Made by a program: the position numbers and the translations under genes
Notes under the pieces: generated by a model
Told to the model about the DNA's origin: nothing
Databases searched by the model: none
What the model saw: only the letters and a program-made list of their open reading frames with translations
Source: Collybiopsis luxurians FD-317 M1
Taxonomy: Eukaryota; Basidiomycota; Agaricomycetes; Agaricales; Omphalotaceae
Reading direction: 5' to 3'
Assembly (NCBI GenBank): GCA_000827265.1
Contig: KN834761.1
Span: forward strand, 941,213 to 991,964
DNA length: 50,752 nt
Shown here: positions 33,191 to 45,640 of the stretch, in pieces
Layout: each line of letters begins with the position of its first letter
Position numbering within the stretch: the first letter of the stretch is position 1

Positions 33191-35389
33191 TTAATATATG
33201 TTGTCAATTTCTAGGTGCTTATGTAGGCGGATATCTAACTTGACATTGGGCTAATTTTCAGGGTGTCAATCAAACCAATTCTGGAGATTTATCATGAACC
33301 AGATATGATATATTTTGGTGCCAGTAAATATGCCAAGATTGAACATATTTTGTCCTGGTAATCTGATGCCAAAAATGACTCCTTTAATTCCCATGAAATG
33401 AATTATTCCATGGTCATTATTTTGGCTGGGAAAGCTTCCATTTCTGGACAAAAAAAAGGTAACGGGTGATGCACAGGTATCTGTCGCGCCTCCAGTGGGC
33501 TGCGTGAGGGCAGTGGGGGACATGCAAAACAGGCCCTCAAGCGGGCTCCAAGTGCAGAGTATGGTGAGTTGGATTGAATTTATCTGGCTGTCAGCCTAAA
33601 CAGAACCAGTAGTAGTGCAGGGGAAGAGGTACCATATTTGTGCCCGAGGGATGTTATACCTGCCTCTGAGATTTGAAAGGCGTCAAGATGTGTAGGAGGG
33701 CATGGCAGTATTGTACATCTCATATATGTGAGTTTATCAAGGCTCCCTGTCCTCTTGCTTGTTCGCCATCCATCCTTTCCTTTCCTTTCCTTCAGACCAT
33801 CACTACATGCCTTCACGGCTATCTTCTTTTTTCCCTGTAATTATAAATGATCCACCAGCAGTCGCAAACCTGCCACACGCATCCTTCTCCTTTAAACATG
33901 ACCTCCATATCTGATACAGATTTGTACTTCAACTCACCCTCCCACTCTCTTACGATTCTATGTGTTGCGCTTTTCTGTTTTTTTTTTTTTTGATTGCGAT
34001 TAGATCGTATATACTGAATACGCTTGGAACTGAACCTCAGTATGTTCGCCTCCCCACTTCCACTCAACTTCCATCTCCCACTACTTCCAGAAAGATTGAA
34101 AATCATATTCCTTCACTCAATGTCCCTCATACTCCAGCCACCCACTCCACTAGACCCCCTTCTGCTCGATGAGCCTCCATGGGGTTTATCTTTCAGTGTC
34201 TAATAAGAAGATGGCATTTTTCTTGGTGGATGAAATATAATTGTGAGTTGCTTTGTTGAGATATATATTGGGGTTCCATTGGATCTTACGCTTTCCTAAC
34301 CGCAGATGTGTTATCAGCTGTGCTGGACTCTGGGCTGGCAATGTCTGTAGTTGTTATCTATTTCACATATGTGTCCTGTTCTGATACCCGGCAGGGATGT
34401 TCTGACTCAATACTGTTGTGGTGGGGCAACACAGTATTTTTACTCTCAGCCAACGGGCAAGGGATACCTGTACTGAATCTGCCCATAAGCTCTGCAGGTA
34501 CTGCTAAAGTAGCGCAGCCTTTAGCTGGGTGAGTTTTGAGGTTTAATTGAAGTTGACCTGACTGACGTGTTTAATTATTGTTAGCCCGAACGAATAACAT
34601 CTATCCAATCCCTCCTTTTTATGCTTATCTCCTCAAAATCTGTTTGTTCTGGGATGTTCACTCGGATGACCATTTTATGATTGCAACTTGCTCACTTGCT
34701 CTGCTTGCTATATAGCTATAGCTCTTGAATGATCTATATAACAGTCTAATTTACCTACAAATTTTTAAATGTAAATTATGTAGCTTGTTTTTTGTGTTGG
34801 TTTTGGACATAATTTCATGTGTACACTATCATTGTATTTGAACCTTGGGTTTAGGGAGATTTGAGCAGGGGTGTTGACAAGTAATTGGATGCGTTGTACC
34901 TGGGTACTACCATATATGAGCTGGCAACATTGTTAGGCTTACCCTGCAGTCTGTCAACCTGATACCGACATCGGGACTGGAAGGAGTTTGAGGCAGGGAC
35001 CGACAGAGTCAGACACGTGAGCGTGATCAGTATACCATGTCATCATTTCCCATTTTCATTCATCACCATTGTGCCTTGCAAGGTTTGCCCTCAGTCATCA
35101 CACTCGGAATTTACAGATTGCGAACAAGTTGAACTGAAAGGAATTTCCTTGAATCTGTACTGAAGAACCAGCTTTACCAAGGCTTTTCTCAAGCTCATCA
35201 TAAATTGTATACCGGTATTTTAAACCTTTGGGAATCTTGGTTTCTTTATGGCTTGCTGGGGATACAAAAAGCATATTGTATGTAGGCTCACTCTCAAGCA
35301 AATTTTGGGACTAGGCTTAACTGGAGGATTGGATGGAACCTTGCAACTCACAATTTGCCACGTCAGTCTGCCCGGCTTGACCCGTGTCC
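33191..35389. other. No gene recognised upstream of the Rgp1 remnant
   Basis: About 2.2 kb. Short frames such as 33960-34172 plus (Pro/Ser/Thr-rich after a hydrophobic start), 33819-34106 minus and 35098-35301 minus (KGLKYRYTIYDELEKSLG) are not recognised. A GGGTGTTGACAA string at 34871 is shared with 21974. The stretch near 34700-34780 is very AT-rich. Confidence 0.35.
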
Positions 35390-37041
35390 ATGGCCACTAC
35401 TGCAGATTCGCCATTATCTAGTGATGCAGCTGGAGACCCAGATTTCCCCATCCGAATCATCATGATGCCGTCTCAGTCAGCATATTTTGCAGGCAAAACT
35501 TTGTCCGTCACTATTACTTTTACCAATACTCATATTCGGTTGCCTAATGAAGGAGCAATGTTAGCGGAAGTACCTTCTTCAAAACTTGTACCCTCCCATT
35601 TGGCGAGCAAGACATATAAACATTCGGTTAGCTCTGCACCTATTGCAAAGCCTCTGACATCCCCCACTGGTCTGTATAGGCCCAGAACACTGACGACAGC
35701 AGCTGTTGATTCTCGGCCTGGTTCTCCTTCGGCGAATGTACCAGTTTCATTGGGTTTGGTATCAGATGGGACACCGATGCGAAGGAGGGGGTTAGTAGGG
35801 AAGAAAATTAGCTCGAAGACTTCAGTGCCAGATTTGGTTGAGCAGAGGAGGAAGAAGGTGTTGACAAAGTTGTTGTCATTGATGATTGGTGCAGAGGAAG
35901 GGGGCTTCGAAGGTGAAGATTGTGGGATTGTGAAATCAGCTTCGTGTACTCAGAGATCATTTACTACTGATTCATATCTACATGCGTGTTTTTCTACTTT
36001 GTTTCTTTGACCTCAATGAGCTAATTTAACTCTGCAGCTCCGACTTCACCCAGAGTCTCTTCACCATTAGCTCGCTCAGAGACACTTCCGCTATCCTCAA
36101 AACACCCTCATGCAAGGAAACAGTCTGTGATGGATGGAACCACCTTCCTGTATCCCTCTGCTCCTCCCTTCGTTAATGGAAACAAGTTTATGATGTCCCC
36201 AATCTCCCCGATGAGTGCTACTAGTATCATCAGCACTGCTAATACTTTGCCTTCCATGGCTTCTCCTGTTTCGAGACCTGCAACACCTTCCACATCCTCA
36301 TCATCATTTTCCCTTGCGCTAGACCCGATAGCTGAAGTTTTGCCTTCTGTACCCGCCTACCTGTACCTCACGTCCTCTGTCCCAGCCTCCGCTTCCGCAA
36401 TAGATCCAGCATTATCTTCCCCCTCGATAAACATTGAAGCTCCTTCACCTCTGGCTTCGACAACTAGACAGCCCCTGCCACCTCCATCTTTGTCGAATAA
36501 GCAATCTCCGCAACCCCCATCTTCCAAACCAACCTCCTCTTGCCAGATCAACTGCCCTCTAAATATCGGTCTTGGGAGACCAAATATGCCCATTTTTCTT
36601 GATCTCAACAAGAGCAATGCCGAGTCTGTACTCTTATGCTCAATTAAAAGGAACAGTCAGCCTCACTCCGCTGCCATCCAACAATGTTTCTTCATTCCCC
36701 TCGGCTAAATCCTTAATGTCTCCCTGTGCTCCTTCTCAATCACCCTTGTTATCCTATCCTTCATCCCCTTCTGTACCACACTTAGCACAGGCAGCATTAC
36801 CACTCTCTGCAGCTCAAATTGAGGCTCAGAAAGTGCAAACACTGCAGTGTTGCGACATGCATTGATCAAGAGAAGCGCAACGGCGGTAGGAGGAGGAAGT
36901 ATGGATATTACATCCCAAATGCACAGCAGGACTCCCAGTACCAGTGGAGCTGCGAGTCTCAGTGGTGGAATAGGTTCAGGTCGTGGGGATCATTCAGTGC
37001 TGGCCCTGTTTTGGTATACGGTCCTCTTAGTTCAAAAATGA
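35390..37041 (+). pseudogene. Rgp1-like gene, N-terminal part only, frameshifted
   Basis: Rgp1 pairs with Ric1 as a guanine nucleotide exchange factor for Ypt6/Rab6 at the Golgi. The start at 35390 gives MATTADSPLSSDAAGD. It is followed by FPIRIIMMPSQSAYFAGK and TLSVTITFTNTHIRLP, matching the Rgp1 N-terminal beta-sandwich, then a low-complexity Ser/Pro region and PDLVEQRRKKVLTK. An intron (probably 35914 to 36036) joins to APTSPRVSSPLARSE. The frame reading through 36127-36560 ends in a wrong frame, and the Rgp1-like SLYSYAQLKGTVSLTPLP appears one frame away at 36605-36670. A further shift near 36850 leads to SATAVGGGSMDITS. The conserved C-terminal half is missing. Two frameshifts and truncation mark it as a duplicate pseudogene. 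Confidence 0.7.
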
Positions 37042-39173
37042 CCCTACAGACAATCAATTTGGGGTCAATGGGTATGCCCAATTCACCTTCTGTCTTTGAA
37101 TTAACTTTCTGAGACCTAGATATACAAATGCGCAGAAGGATAGCTGATTGTACCCAAAATTGAGCTAGCACTAACACTGTTGAAAGGTCTATATCTCTTA
37201 CCTATATTTTCTTTCCAATGAACAAACTTTCTATGTCTGTGAATGTGGGGCTAGCTTTAATGTAAAAGACTGAACCCTTTTTATGTTCGACACTCTTGCT
37301 GTGTAAAATTGCATAAATTGAAAGATAATGGGAAGAAAAGAGAGAGATACTGAAGGACGAGGTAAGTTCTGCTGAGACCTTATGTATACCTGTCTTGCTT
37401 CTGACTATGATCACACCCTAATTGGCCGGCCCATGTCACAGTCCAGGTGTACACATTGATGATGGGTTTTCCACACTTCGTTCTCTGCTTTCTGTACATG
37501 ACATCCAAATCCAGGCCTTTCTCAGCTCGTACTTTTCTCAGCCTTCTCACCCCAAATGATTGTATAGGATACTTCACCGAACACCGTGCTATCTCTTCTC
37601 TCCCTCTGCAATCAACAGAAATTCCAATGCTCTTTGCTCATCTTCACCAATTTTTACCCATGTTACTGCTCTGACTGAGCATGCGAACAGTGCTCCTTAG
37701 GAAGAAGAGTCAGCAGAGCTGCTAAAGCAGCGGTAACTTCTCAGACTTCAGGCCTCAGTACTGAGTCCTGGATGCCCCAAAACACTCCCCGCTTGCATAT
37801 CACTGCTGCAAAATGTGGGACATGCCCACAGAGATCAACCGACGTTGGTTTCATTGGACCGATTCGGAAGAGGGAATCATGTCGCACTTAGATCCCCAGG
37901 TGTTTGGGAACCATTGCCCATCAGGATTGCCATGAGGCACTAAATTAGGTGAACGGCTGAACCTGCCATGAATGGTTGGACAAAGAAAATGTGTGAGTAT
38001 ATATACCTCCCCTCCCTAAGAATGGATACTAACGTACCTTCTTCCCATTCCTCATAGCCTTGTCACAGTGATCTACCTCCCCCCTCATCTCATCCCCAGA
38101 TGTGTCTACAACCCCAACACCTTTCTTCTCAGTATTATCTGCAACCTCGCACCATCAAAGCTGGACAACCTTTCAACCAGAACTTGGTTCGCTCAGTGAG
38201 TACTTCTTTCATTGTCAGTTTCTTTGTCTTTTTGTGTCTCATTTTCTTTCATAGACTGTTGTTGGGTCACACAGTTGAATGCACAAGCCTACTAACATTA
38301 GAACCTTGTGTCGATTCGTGAGTGCTCCTTTCTTTGATTATTACTTGTCTCCCTTAACGAAAAGCTTCAGTGGACTACTTGAAAATGCCCTGCTTTCTCC
38401 AAACCTTGCCAATCTGTAAGCAAATTCTTTGTGGTTCTGACAGCGGTCTCACCTGCCTGGTCATAGAATGGACATCGTTCACTGAACATCGAACCTGCTG
38501 GAGACAAAGGCGGAGTGTTGGAGAAAGGGTTCAGAGCGGCATGCAGTTGCTGTTTTGGACTGGCGTTCCAACCTCAGATGTGAGTGGTAGTTATGCTGAA
38601 ATTCAGTACGCTAACTTTCGGCCATAGAGCACTTTGTGGGCATGTTTTCTGTGCTTCCTGCATCTCCGATGTTAGATATCAATCTGTTATACTTGACTGA
38701 CCTACTCAGTGCCCAGTGTGCCCCAAGTTTCTTCCATTTGCTCCCTCACCCTTCCCTTTACTCCAGGCTCATATTGAACTGTTGGCTAAGGAGGAAAGAA
38801 TTCATGTTCCAAGACATCTTACTGTGCGCACCATCTGGACCTCCCGATTGTAATATACACACAATTTTTCCCTTAGATTTTTGTACTGGATAATATAGAT
38901 CAATGTTTTGGAGCTTGTCCGATGTTATGCATTTTTAGTTAATGCTTAAAAAAACTGGGTTTCTGCTTCAATTGCTGCCACCTTCTCCCTCTACCCCCTT
39001 TGTCTTTGGAGAACCCGAAGATTCGCACAGAAACAAATCATGATCACATTTGGCCACATACCACGTGTTTGGGGTGTGTCCACTTATCCGTCCACTTCTG
39101 GCTTTCTATCAAGCATTCATTTTACTCCAGAACCCCATTTCCCATCTGATAACATTTCGAAATAAACCCAGCT
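37042..39173. other. No gene recognised
   Basis: About 2.1 kb between the Rgp1 remnant and the coiled-coil gene. A possible small spliced gene sits at 38100-38320 (ATG, MCLQPQHLSSQYYLQ, GTGAGT donor at 38197 and an ATAG acceptor), but the second exon soon meets a stop. A minus frame at 37577-37380 (RKVRAEKGLDLDVMYRKQR) is unidentified. A TATATATA string at 37998 could be a promoter element. Confidence 0.3.
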
Positions 39174-39332
39174 ATGGATATCCCATCTTCGGCTCCTGAA
39201 GTTTCTCTCACAGGTGGCCAAGAACTTGAGTTCCAAGAAGGAACAAATGATTCAGAAATGTTAGGTAGCATGGATGAGGAACAGCCACACAGTCAGCCCT
39301 CAGAGGTACACATCATCATTCCATTTTTTTCT

Positions 39333-39851
39333 CCTTTGACACCCCACCAGAAACCTGGGCAGCAGGAGAAAGCAAAGGATCCTGATGAACACCTTCCAAA
39401 AGTACTGTGTTCCACATCTCTTTTTCCTTTTCTGAAATCTCTGAACGAGCATCACCCAGTCATCTCTTATGGAAGTTGACATTCCAGGATATAACATCAC
39501 ACAGCTGCCTACTCATGCTGCAGGCCCCCTTNNNNNNNNNNNNNNNNNNNNNNNNNNNNNNNNNNNNNNNNNNNNNNNNNNNNNNNNNNNNNNNNNNNNN
39601 NNNNNNNNNNNNNNNNNNNNNNNNNNNNNNNNNNNNNNNNNNNNNNNNNNNNNCCTTTGACACCCACCAGAAACCTGGGCAGCAGGAGAAAGCAAAGGAT
39701 CCTGATGAACACCTTCCAAAAGTACTGTGTTCCACATCTCTTTTTCCTTTTCTGAAATCTCTGAACGAGCATCACCCAGTCATCTCTTATGGAAGTTGAC
39801 ATTCCAGGATATAACATCACACAGCTGCCTACTCATGCTGCAGGCCCCCTT
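39333..39851. repeat. Direct duplication flanking an N-gap (likely assembly artefact)
   Basis: 39333-39531 (199 bp) and 39654-39851 (198 bp) are the same apart from one missing C in a C-run, and they sit on either side of the 122-N gap. The sequence is exon 2, intron and part of exon 3 of the coiled-coil gene. Splicing works through either copy, and only the second continues into the rest of the gene. Confidence 0.9.
39532..39653. other. Assembly gap (122 Ns)
   Basis: Run of Ns inside the coiled-coil gene between two copies of the same 198-199 bp. Frames that cross it are not real. Confidence 0.98.
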
Positions 39852-42800
39852 GCAAACCAATCACCAACCCCAATTTCTCCTTCTGTACCCCAATCTACCA
39901 GCAGAAAATGTTTGCGAAGTCCAACACCTGGGCCTGTTGAGGAGAAACCTGAGCCAATGGTTTGTGACAAAGTACAGATTGTGGAAAGTGATGGAGCAAC
40001 ATCCCTCCTCAAAATTCAACTTTCGAAAGCTCGTCAGGCTGAGAAGGAGAGTAAAAAAGTAAGTTTTTACTGTAAAATTTGGAGTATTTTTTTAACTAGC
40101 CCTGACTTCAGGAGATCTCGGCACTCTGGGCTTGAAATAAAGAGCTCGAGGCTCTCAATAAACAGAACGCAGTTTGTCATTGCAGTATTATCTACTCTGA
40201 TGTGCTAAATCTTAAATGGCCTATGGTTGTAGGACTCAGCTGTTGCCTGGGGCATGAAAGAGCAGTCGCTCCTTGAAACAGTCAAGCAGCTTAATCAGTC
40301 ATTGGCAAATCCTCAGGTATGCAGGAGCGAACAGCCATCTGTTGAGAGAATTTTTACAACTTTCTTAGACCTCAGCAAAAGTGGCAAAGGACACAGAGGA
40401 AAGGTCAAAAGAGCTTCAAGCTAAACTTAACCTTCTAGAGGTATCGAAAGCTGTAAGTTTGGGTTTAACAGGTATAACATTTCTACTCTAGATGCAGAAA
40501 TGCACAGAAGTAGCAGGATTAGAGGAACAAAAGAGCAAGCTTTGGGTGGGTATTTCTTCTTCTTCGGGTAGTTCTAATGAGATTCTAGTCTGAAAGAGAC
40601 AAGTATAAGCGCAATGTAAACCAGTTGAATGCTCTGGTTCGAGAGCAGAAGAGTGAAATGGAAACCTTAGATGTGAGTTATCCAACAGATATGAATTTGC
40701 CTTCAGCTACCTTCATTTATCAGGCCATCCAAAATGAACAAGAAAATATGCAAAAGGAGATTGACCGCCTCAAAGAAGAACTCAAGCAAAAAACTGCAGA
40801 ACTTGCCAGTCTTCAGGCTAAGGCTGAAGATTCTCAGAGTGCCCTGGAGCTACAACAGAAAATTTCAGCATTGGAGCATCTCTTGTCTGAAGAGCAGTTA
40901 TCTAACCAGCAACTGCAAGCAGCGGAAGCTGAAATTCAGGTAGAGTCACAACTGTTCTAGCTGTTTCAATTCTCATCCATAATATCTATCACCTCAGGAG
41001 GTGCTAGAAGCTCGAGATATTCATATAAATGAACTTCAGGAATTGGAGGCAAGTATGCCCAATGATCCCATCATTTTTGTTACTTCTTCCTAAGCTGTTT
41101 CAGCAATTATTACAAACCTCCATAGATGACAAGGCGACAGAGTTCAATCAGCTGAGAGACGAACTGGAGAAAATGGAGGTAGGACACAGCATGACAGCCT
41201 GACAATTTTCTGAGTCCTCCATTTCAGACATCATTGAAGTCTACCAAAGCCGATTTGGCAAACTGAGATGCTAGCATCAACACTCTGCAAGCCCAAATCA
41301 CCATGTTGAAGGTAAGTCATAGTATAATTCACACTAAGGTGAGATGCTCATGGCTAGCCACTGTAGAGGGAACAGGATTTGCTGGGAATGAAACTCCAGG
41401 AGATCACTCAAGAGAAGGATCAAAGAATTCTGAACCTAGAACAAAGTTCAACTGAGCAAGCGGCAGAGCTTGTGACTGCCAAAGTGAGTCATGGTTGATT
41501 TTGACAGTTCTACCCCATTTAAATGCATACTGCCAGGAAACTATTGACAAGAATAGCAAGCTAATAACTGCTCTCAAATCTCAGCATAGTGCTGCTAATG
41601 CAACTGCAGCTATGGAAAAGAAAGCTTGTGAATCACTACAGGACCAACTGATGGCTGAACAATCTCAGTTAAAGAAGGCCTTAAAAGATTTAGAAGACCA
41701 TTGTTGTGAGTCTGACAATGAGCTTGCCAAGCAGGAATTGGCACGTCAAGCAGCGCAGAATGAAATATGGGATCTCAAGGTCAGTGTTAGCTCACTGTAC
41801 CATATGAATCTAACTTGCTTACCTTCCCAGAAGCAGCTCTCATTGGAAGGAAACCTTTCAACACAATCTCAATTCCAATCCGAACTTAAAAAACTCAGAA
41901 TAAGCAGCATTTTTTGTCAATATTGAATGAATTCTAGAGAGATCCACAGGCTGAAGTTGAACGCTGTGCCGATTATGATAAATTGCAGGCTGATGTCCAA
42001 ATTGCCCAGAGTAATGAGACCTCAATGAAAGTTCATATGACTCAGTTAGAATCAGACAAGAAGGAGCTGCAAGAACACTTTGGTGGTGATTGGGTCTCAA
42101 AGGTAACACCATGCCAGTTTTCAATTGTGATCTGGCCTCAGGTAATTATAGGCACGCTTTGTTCAGCTTCAAGCCAACTGTGAAGACTTAGAGAAGAAAG
42201 TTGAACAGTTAAACAATGATCTGTATTTGAGTGGGAAGGTCAAACCTCAATTGTGTTCCAATAAATGGATATTGACAATTTTTTATGCAGGATTTAACCA
42301 CCGCACGTGAAGAAATTCAACAGAAAGATGAACATGTCTCACATCTTGAATCCTCTTCCAAGGCTGCTTCCAAATGTGAAGAGGTGCTCAAGAAAGAGAA
42401 GGATTTGGTTGAAAAACAGAACAATATTCTTATAAACCAAGTGGCTGTTCTTACACAGGCAGGCCCATCAGCCTCTATGTCAGCTGTGACTTTGCTTCAA
42501 TCCGAAGTGGAGTTATTGAAAACATCACTCAACTCATCCAAAGCTTCAGTAGACACTCTGAAGACATCCCCTGAAACATCCCAAGCTTCCGAGAAAAAAC
42601 TGAGAGAAGCAAACAACATTCTCAGTGCCAAAGTGAACAGCCTTAAAGCATCCATCGAATCATCAAAAGCTTTCAAGTCTAATCCAGCCAAGGAGGACAA
42701 CACCATGAAGAAGGATCTTTCAGATCACAGCTCTTACCAGCAGGTATCATTCTCAATTCTCATTGTTCTGTTTTGTTTTCTTCATCCATTCTGTAGGAAA

Positions 42801-44675
42801 ATTTTCTGCCTAGTAATTCTGGCCAGAATTCCAGCGAGACCGCATCCCCAAGTGTTCGCACAATTAGATCAACCAGACGATACCTCAATCATGCTGATGT
42901 ACCTAGTGGGGTTTCTCATGCAAAGGAGAGTATGCGACGTAAATATGGATTGGGAGAGGAACTCTCAGTCAGTCCTTTCATCGATTTCATTCCAAATACC
43001 ATCTGCTGACCTTATTTCTCTGCAGAGTGAAGATGATTCCAGCACAGAGGAAGCCTCAAGTAACATTCAACCTTCAATGAACTGGTCCGGAAAATGCCCC
43101 AAATGATCATCCCGTAAAAGATCTAATGTAAGTTTCATTTTGGAGAGGTTGTGGTGTTTGTGGTTCCATACTTAAATTGATTCATAGTTCCAAAGGCAAC
43201 AGCCTCAGGAAGGACAGGCTGTTAGTACTCCCAAAGCTTTGCACTGACATATGACTTTCCTACTTACTCCCTGCCCTAGCTGGATTCCAGAGAGACTGGT
43301 CATTCAGAAGAGCCTACAACAGTTAGTGATTACTCAGATCAATCAAAAAACCAGGCTGTTCATTCTACTCTAGACACCATCAGCAAAGGCCAAGGGCAAA
43401 CAACGACAACGCGACGAAGACCCAAGCTCAGGTATCGAGGAATTCTTTTCAGACAATGATGTGGAATCCAATACTGGGTGTGCGAGGGATGCATATCTTC
43501 ATCTAGGAACTCATTCTAAGCAGTATTGGACTGCCGGCCGACAAAAGAACTCCCGCAATGTATGCTGTTCAGCCTTTGCTCTGTGAACTCAATGAAAATC
43601 TCATCTGTATCATTTGCAGAAAATGATTCGAGATGTCCTCGGAGAAATGCTTCACATAAAAGTCATGGAAGATGCTCCGGATTGAGAGGGTATCACAGAT
43701 TCACAATTTCAGCTCTTTCTTCAGAACCCTTCAGCACATGGACCCAAAATCCACTGCACTCATTTGGATACCCGAGGAGATACCACAAAGGAGCTGTTAG
43801 ACTCACTTTGGAATCAGGCCTTTATCCATAAACTCACTCAGGAGATTGAACACATTGCAAAGAATTGTGCTGATCCTCATAGGTTTGGTAAAACAGACTG
43901 GACCGACTTGGCTCGTGAACAAGTCTATGGCATTTTGAAGGCTGTAGCTGATGCAAAACTGAAGGAAGGTGAAAGTATTCTTGCAGCACTTGAATGGATG
44001 GCTCAAAAATACAAGGAACGTCTACTTAATGCCCGGAATGCAGGTTCCAGACACTTTGTATGTTTCTCTTTGCTTTTTTTGAACACGTTTATTCAATGCT
44101 ACATGACCATACTCTTTCCAGAAGTGGGAACTGCATATGAAAATAGCTGCAACTATGGTAGAAGTCTTTGAAACAGAAGCTAGGATAGATCCAAATGCCT
44201 GACAAGAGCTGGAGTTTTGGCAGTGGGCCCTTCTTGTTCTGGAGAAGATGGGCTTTGAATTTCAGTCAGATGAAGAAGATACCTCTGAGCTAAAGGTTGA
44301 AAGCACAGGAAGAGCTATCAGACAGCCAGTAAAGGAGGTGCTGGGCCTGGGCTTCTGCCATCCATATTTTGACCAATTTGTCACATTCATTGATTGTACT
44401 TTGGGTGAGGAATCTACCATATTCCAATGACTCGGTGCCCCTGCTATAAAGTGGGTGCGCACAGACAGAGAATCCAGCTGGCCCCCCCCTCCCAGATGCC
44501 CTCAGAGCTTTTACACTCCTGTATACTTGCATTTACTTCTTCCTCACCAGAAGGCAAAACTGTCTATGGAAGAGAAGCCATTTCCATTACACAAATTCAA
44601 AGGTTACAGCAGGGAGTAGTGTATCAATAGTTATTCTAATCTCACTGTTTTTCATTTGATTGTGTGACTCAACAG

Positions 44676-44981
44676 TCAAGACCATAAAGGGTGAGATAGG
44701 CTAAAGGAACAGTAGCGACACCAAGAGCAGGGACCATGCGCATCACAGCATATGGTACATACCCTGCCCAAAATTGAGACGTATAGCATTGGCTTTAGGT
44801 GAAGATACATACTTCCAATATCTTTGAAATCAAAACATCCATCATATCCGAACAAGAAAGCAGCCAAAGTAATCCAAAGTTTCACTAATGGTGAATGCAC
44901 ATCCACAGAATACTGGGTTTTAAAATATCTGCTTGCGAATTTACCAAAGTGAACTTCATCAAAGCTGGCCATTTGTTGCAA
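44676..44981 (-). pseudogene. Protein O-mannosyltransferase (PMT) fragment
   Basis: PMTs are ER membrane enzymes that transfer mannose from dolichol phosphate to Ser/Thr. This fragment reads ASFDEVHFGKFASRYFKTQ, then DVHSPLVKLWITLAAFLFGY and DGCFDFKDIG, the conserved first luminal loop including the Asp-Glu pair. After a probable intron near 44800 another frame reads YVPYAVMRMVPALG. Normal PMTs have over 700 residues with many membrane spans. Nothing upstream of the DE motif or downstream of the second transmembrane region is present, so it is an isolated gene piece, opposite in strand to its neighbours. Confidence 0.7.
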
Positions 44982-45389
44982 TCAAAATAATCACCTGGAC
45001 GTCTGACCCTTCATCCTTCTTTCACAATGTACTTCCTTCACACCAGCTCAAGTGCTCTGAAGCTATACCTTATACTGGCTCTCGGAATGCCTTTTTCCAT
45101 GCCTGTAAGTGCATGCCGATTGTCCAACAAACACATAGCCCAACTGACCCACCTCAACAGGCCTATGAGACTTACGACCCGCACGCAGCTTCCATGCAGC
45201 CTCCTGCAATTCAGAACAGTCCCAATTTCCCCAAATGGCTTCCCGTAAAATCAAATCCAAAATTGCATTTACCAGTCCCAAAGATTCCATGACAGAGAAG
45301 GTCCGCCAGTGAGATCTATACTCTACCCGCAGCTTCACTAGTATTAGCTATCGAATTATCTTGTTCTCAATTCTCTACAGGGAAATCTC

Positions 45390-45640
45390 ATCCTTTAGTC
45401 AAAGCTCTGTTAATCCCCGTTGTCATTTCCCAACCTCGTCGAAGATCAATTTGGAGATCGTAGGGGAATATCTCACACTGGTGACTGCTGTCTGGAGAAA
45501 TCCCAACAAACGCAGTAGGGTGTATATTTACAAATGGCAGAACGGGCAACTAATCATGGTGTGGTCTCTTGTTGATCAATGTACATTCTTATTCAGATTG
45601 CTTTCAGGAAATAGAAGGAAATCCAGAGTCGCATTATGAG
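45390..45640 (+). pseudogene. Fragment resembling the C-terminal propeller of agaricomycete F-box proteins
   Basis: The plus frame within 45361-45639 reads INLEIVGEYLTLVTAVWRNP, then RSRVYIYKWQNGQLIM. This pattern (a short strand, then an I/V-Y-x-W-x-x-G-x-L segment) recurs in basidiomycete F-box proteins with a beta-propeller-like C-terminus, judged from memory. No F-box or further blades are present. A fragment at most. Confidence 0.35.

Larger units (their letters stand above)
39174..44619 (+). pseudogene. Long coiled-coil protein of unknown family, about 25 exons, six in-frame TGAs
   Basis: Not a family I can name. Exons that fit with phase-0 introns include 39174-39305, 39671-39721, 39780-40058, 40112-40171, 40233-40316, 40369-40452, 40492-40545, 40589-40672, 40724-40939, 40998-41048, 41104-41178, 41228-41311, 41367-41483, 41537-41779, 41831-41899, 41938-42102, 42152-42238, 42291-42743, 42797-42967, 43026-43127, 43188-43220, 43280-43559 (one frameshift near 43377), 43620-44057 and 44122-44619. 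About 1,300 codons. The N-terminal 150 residues are Pro/Ser-rich. Residues about 170-800 are heptad-rich, Lys/Glu/Gln coiled coil. The C-terminal 400 hold an acidic patch (GIEEFFSDNDVE), then WTAGRQKNSRN, a helical part and a basic end, FPLHKFKGYSRE. TGAs at 40133, 41264, 43104, 43683, 44200 and 44428 all fit Arg CGA; no TAA or TAG occurs before 44617. One donor (41900) is AT instead of GT, and one intron (41049-41103) is GC-AG. Confidence 0.7.

Noticed and set aside
39407..39820. Several open frames crossing the 122-N gap
   Set aside because: Produced by the Ns and the duplicated flank; the spliced frame of the coiled-coil gene explains the real sequence.
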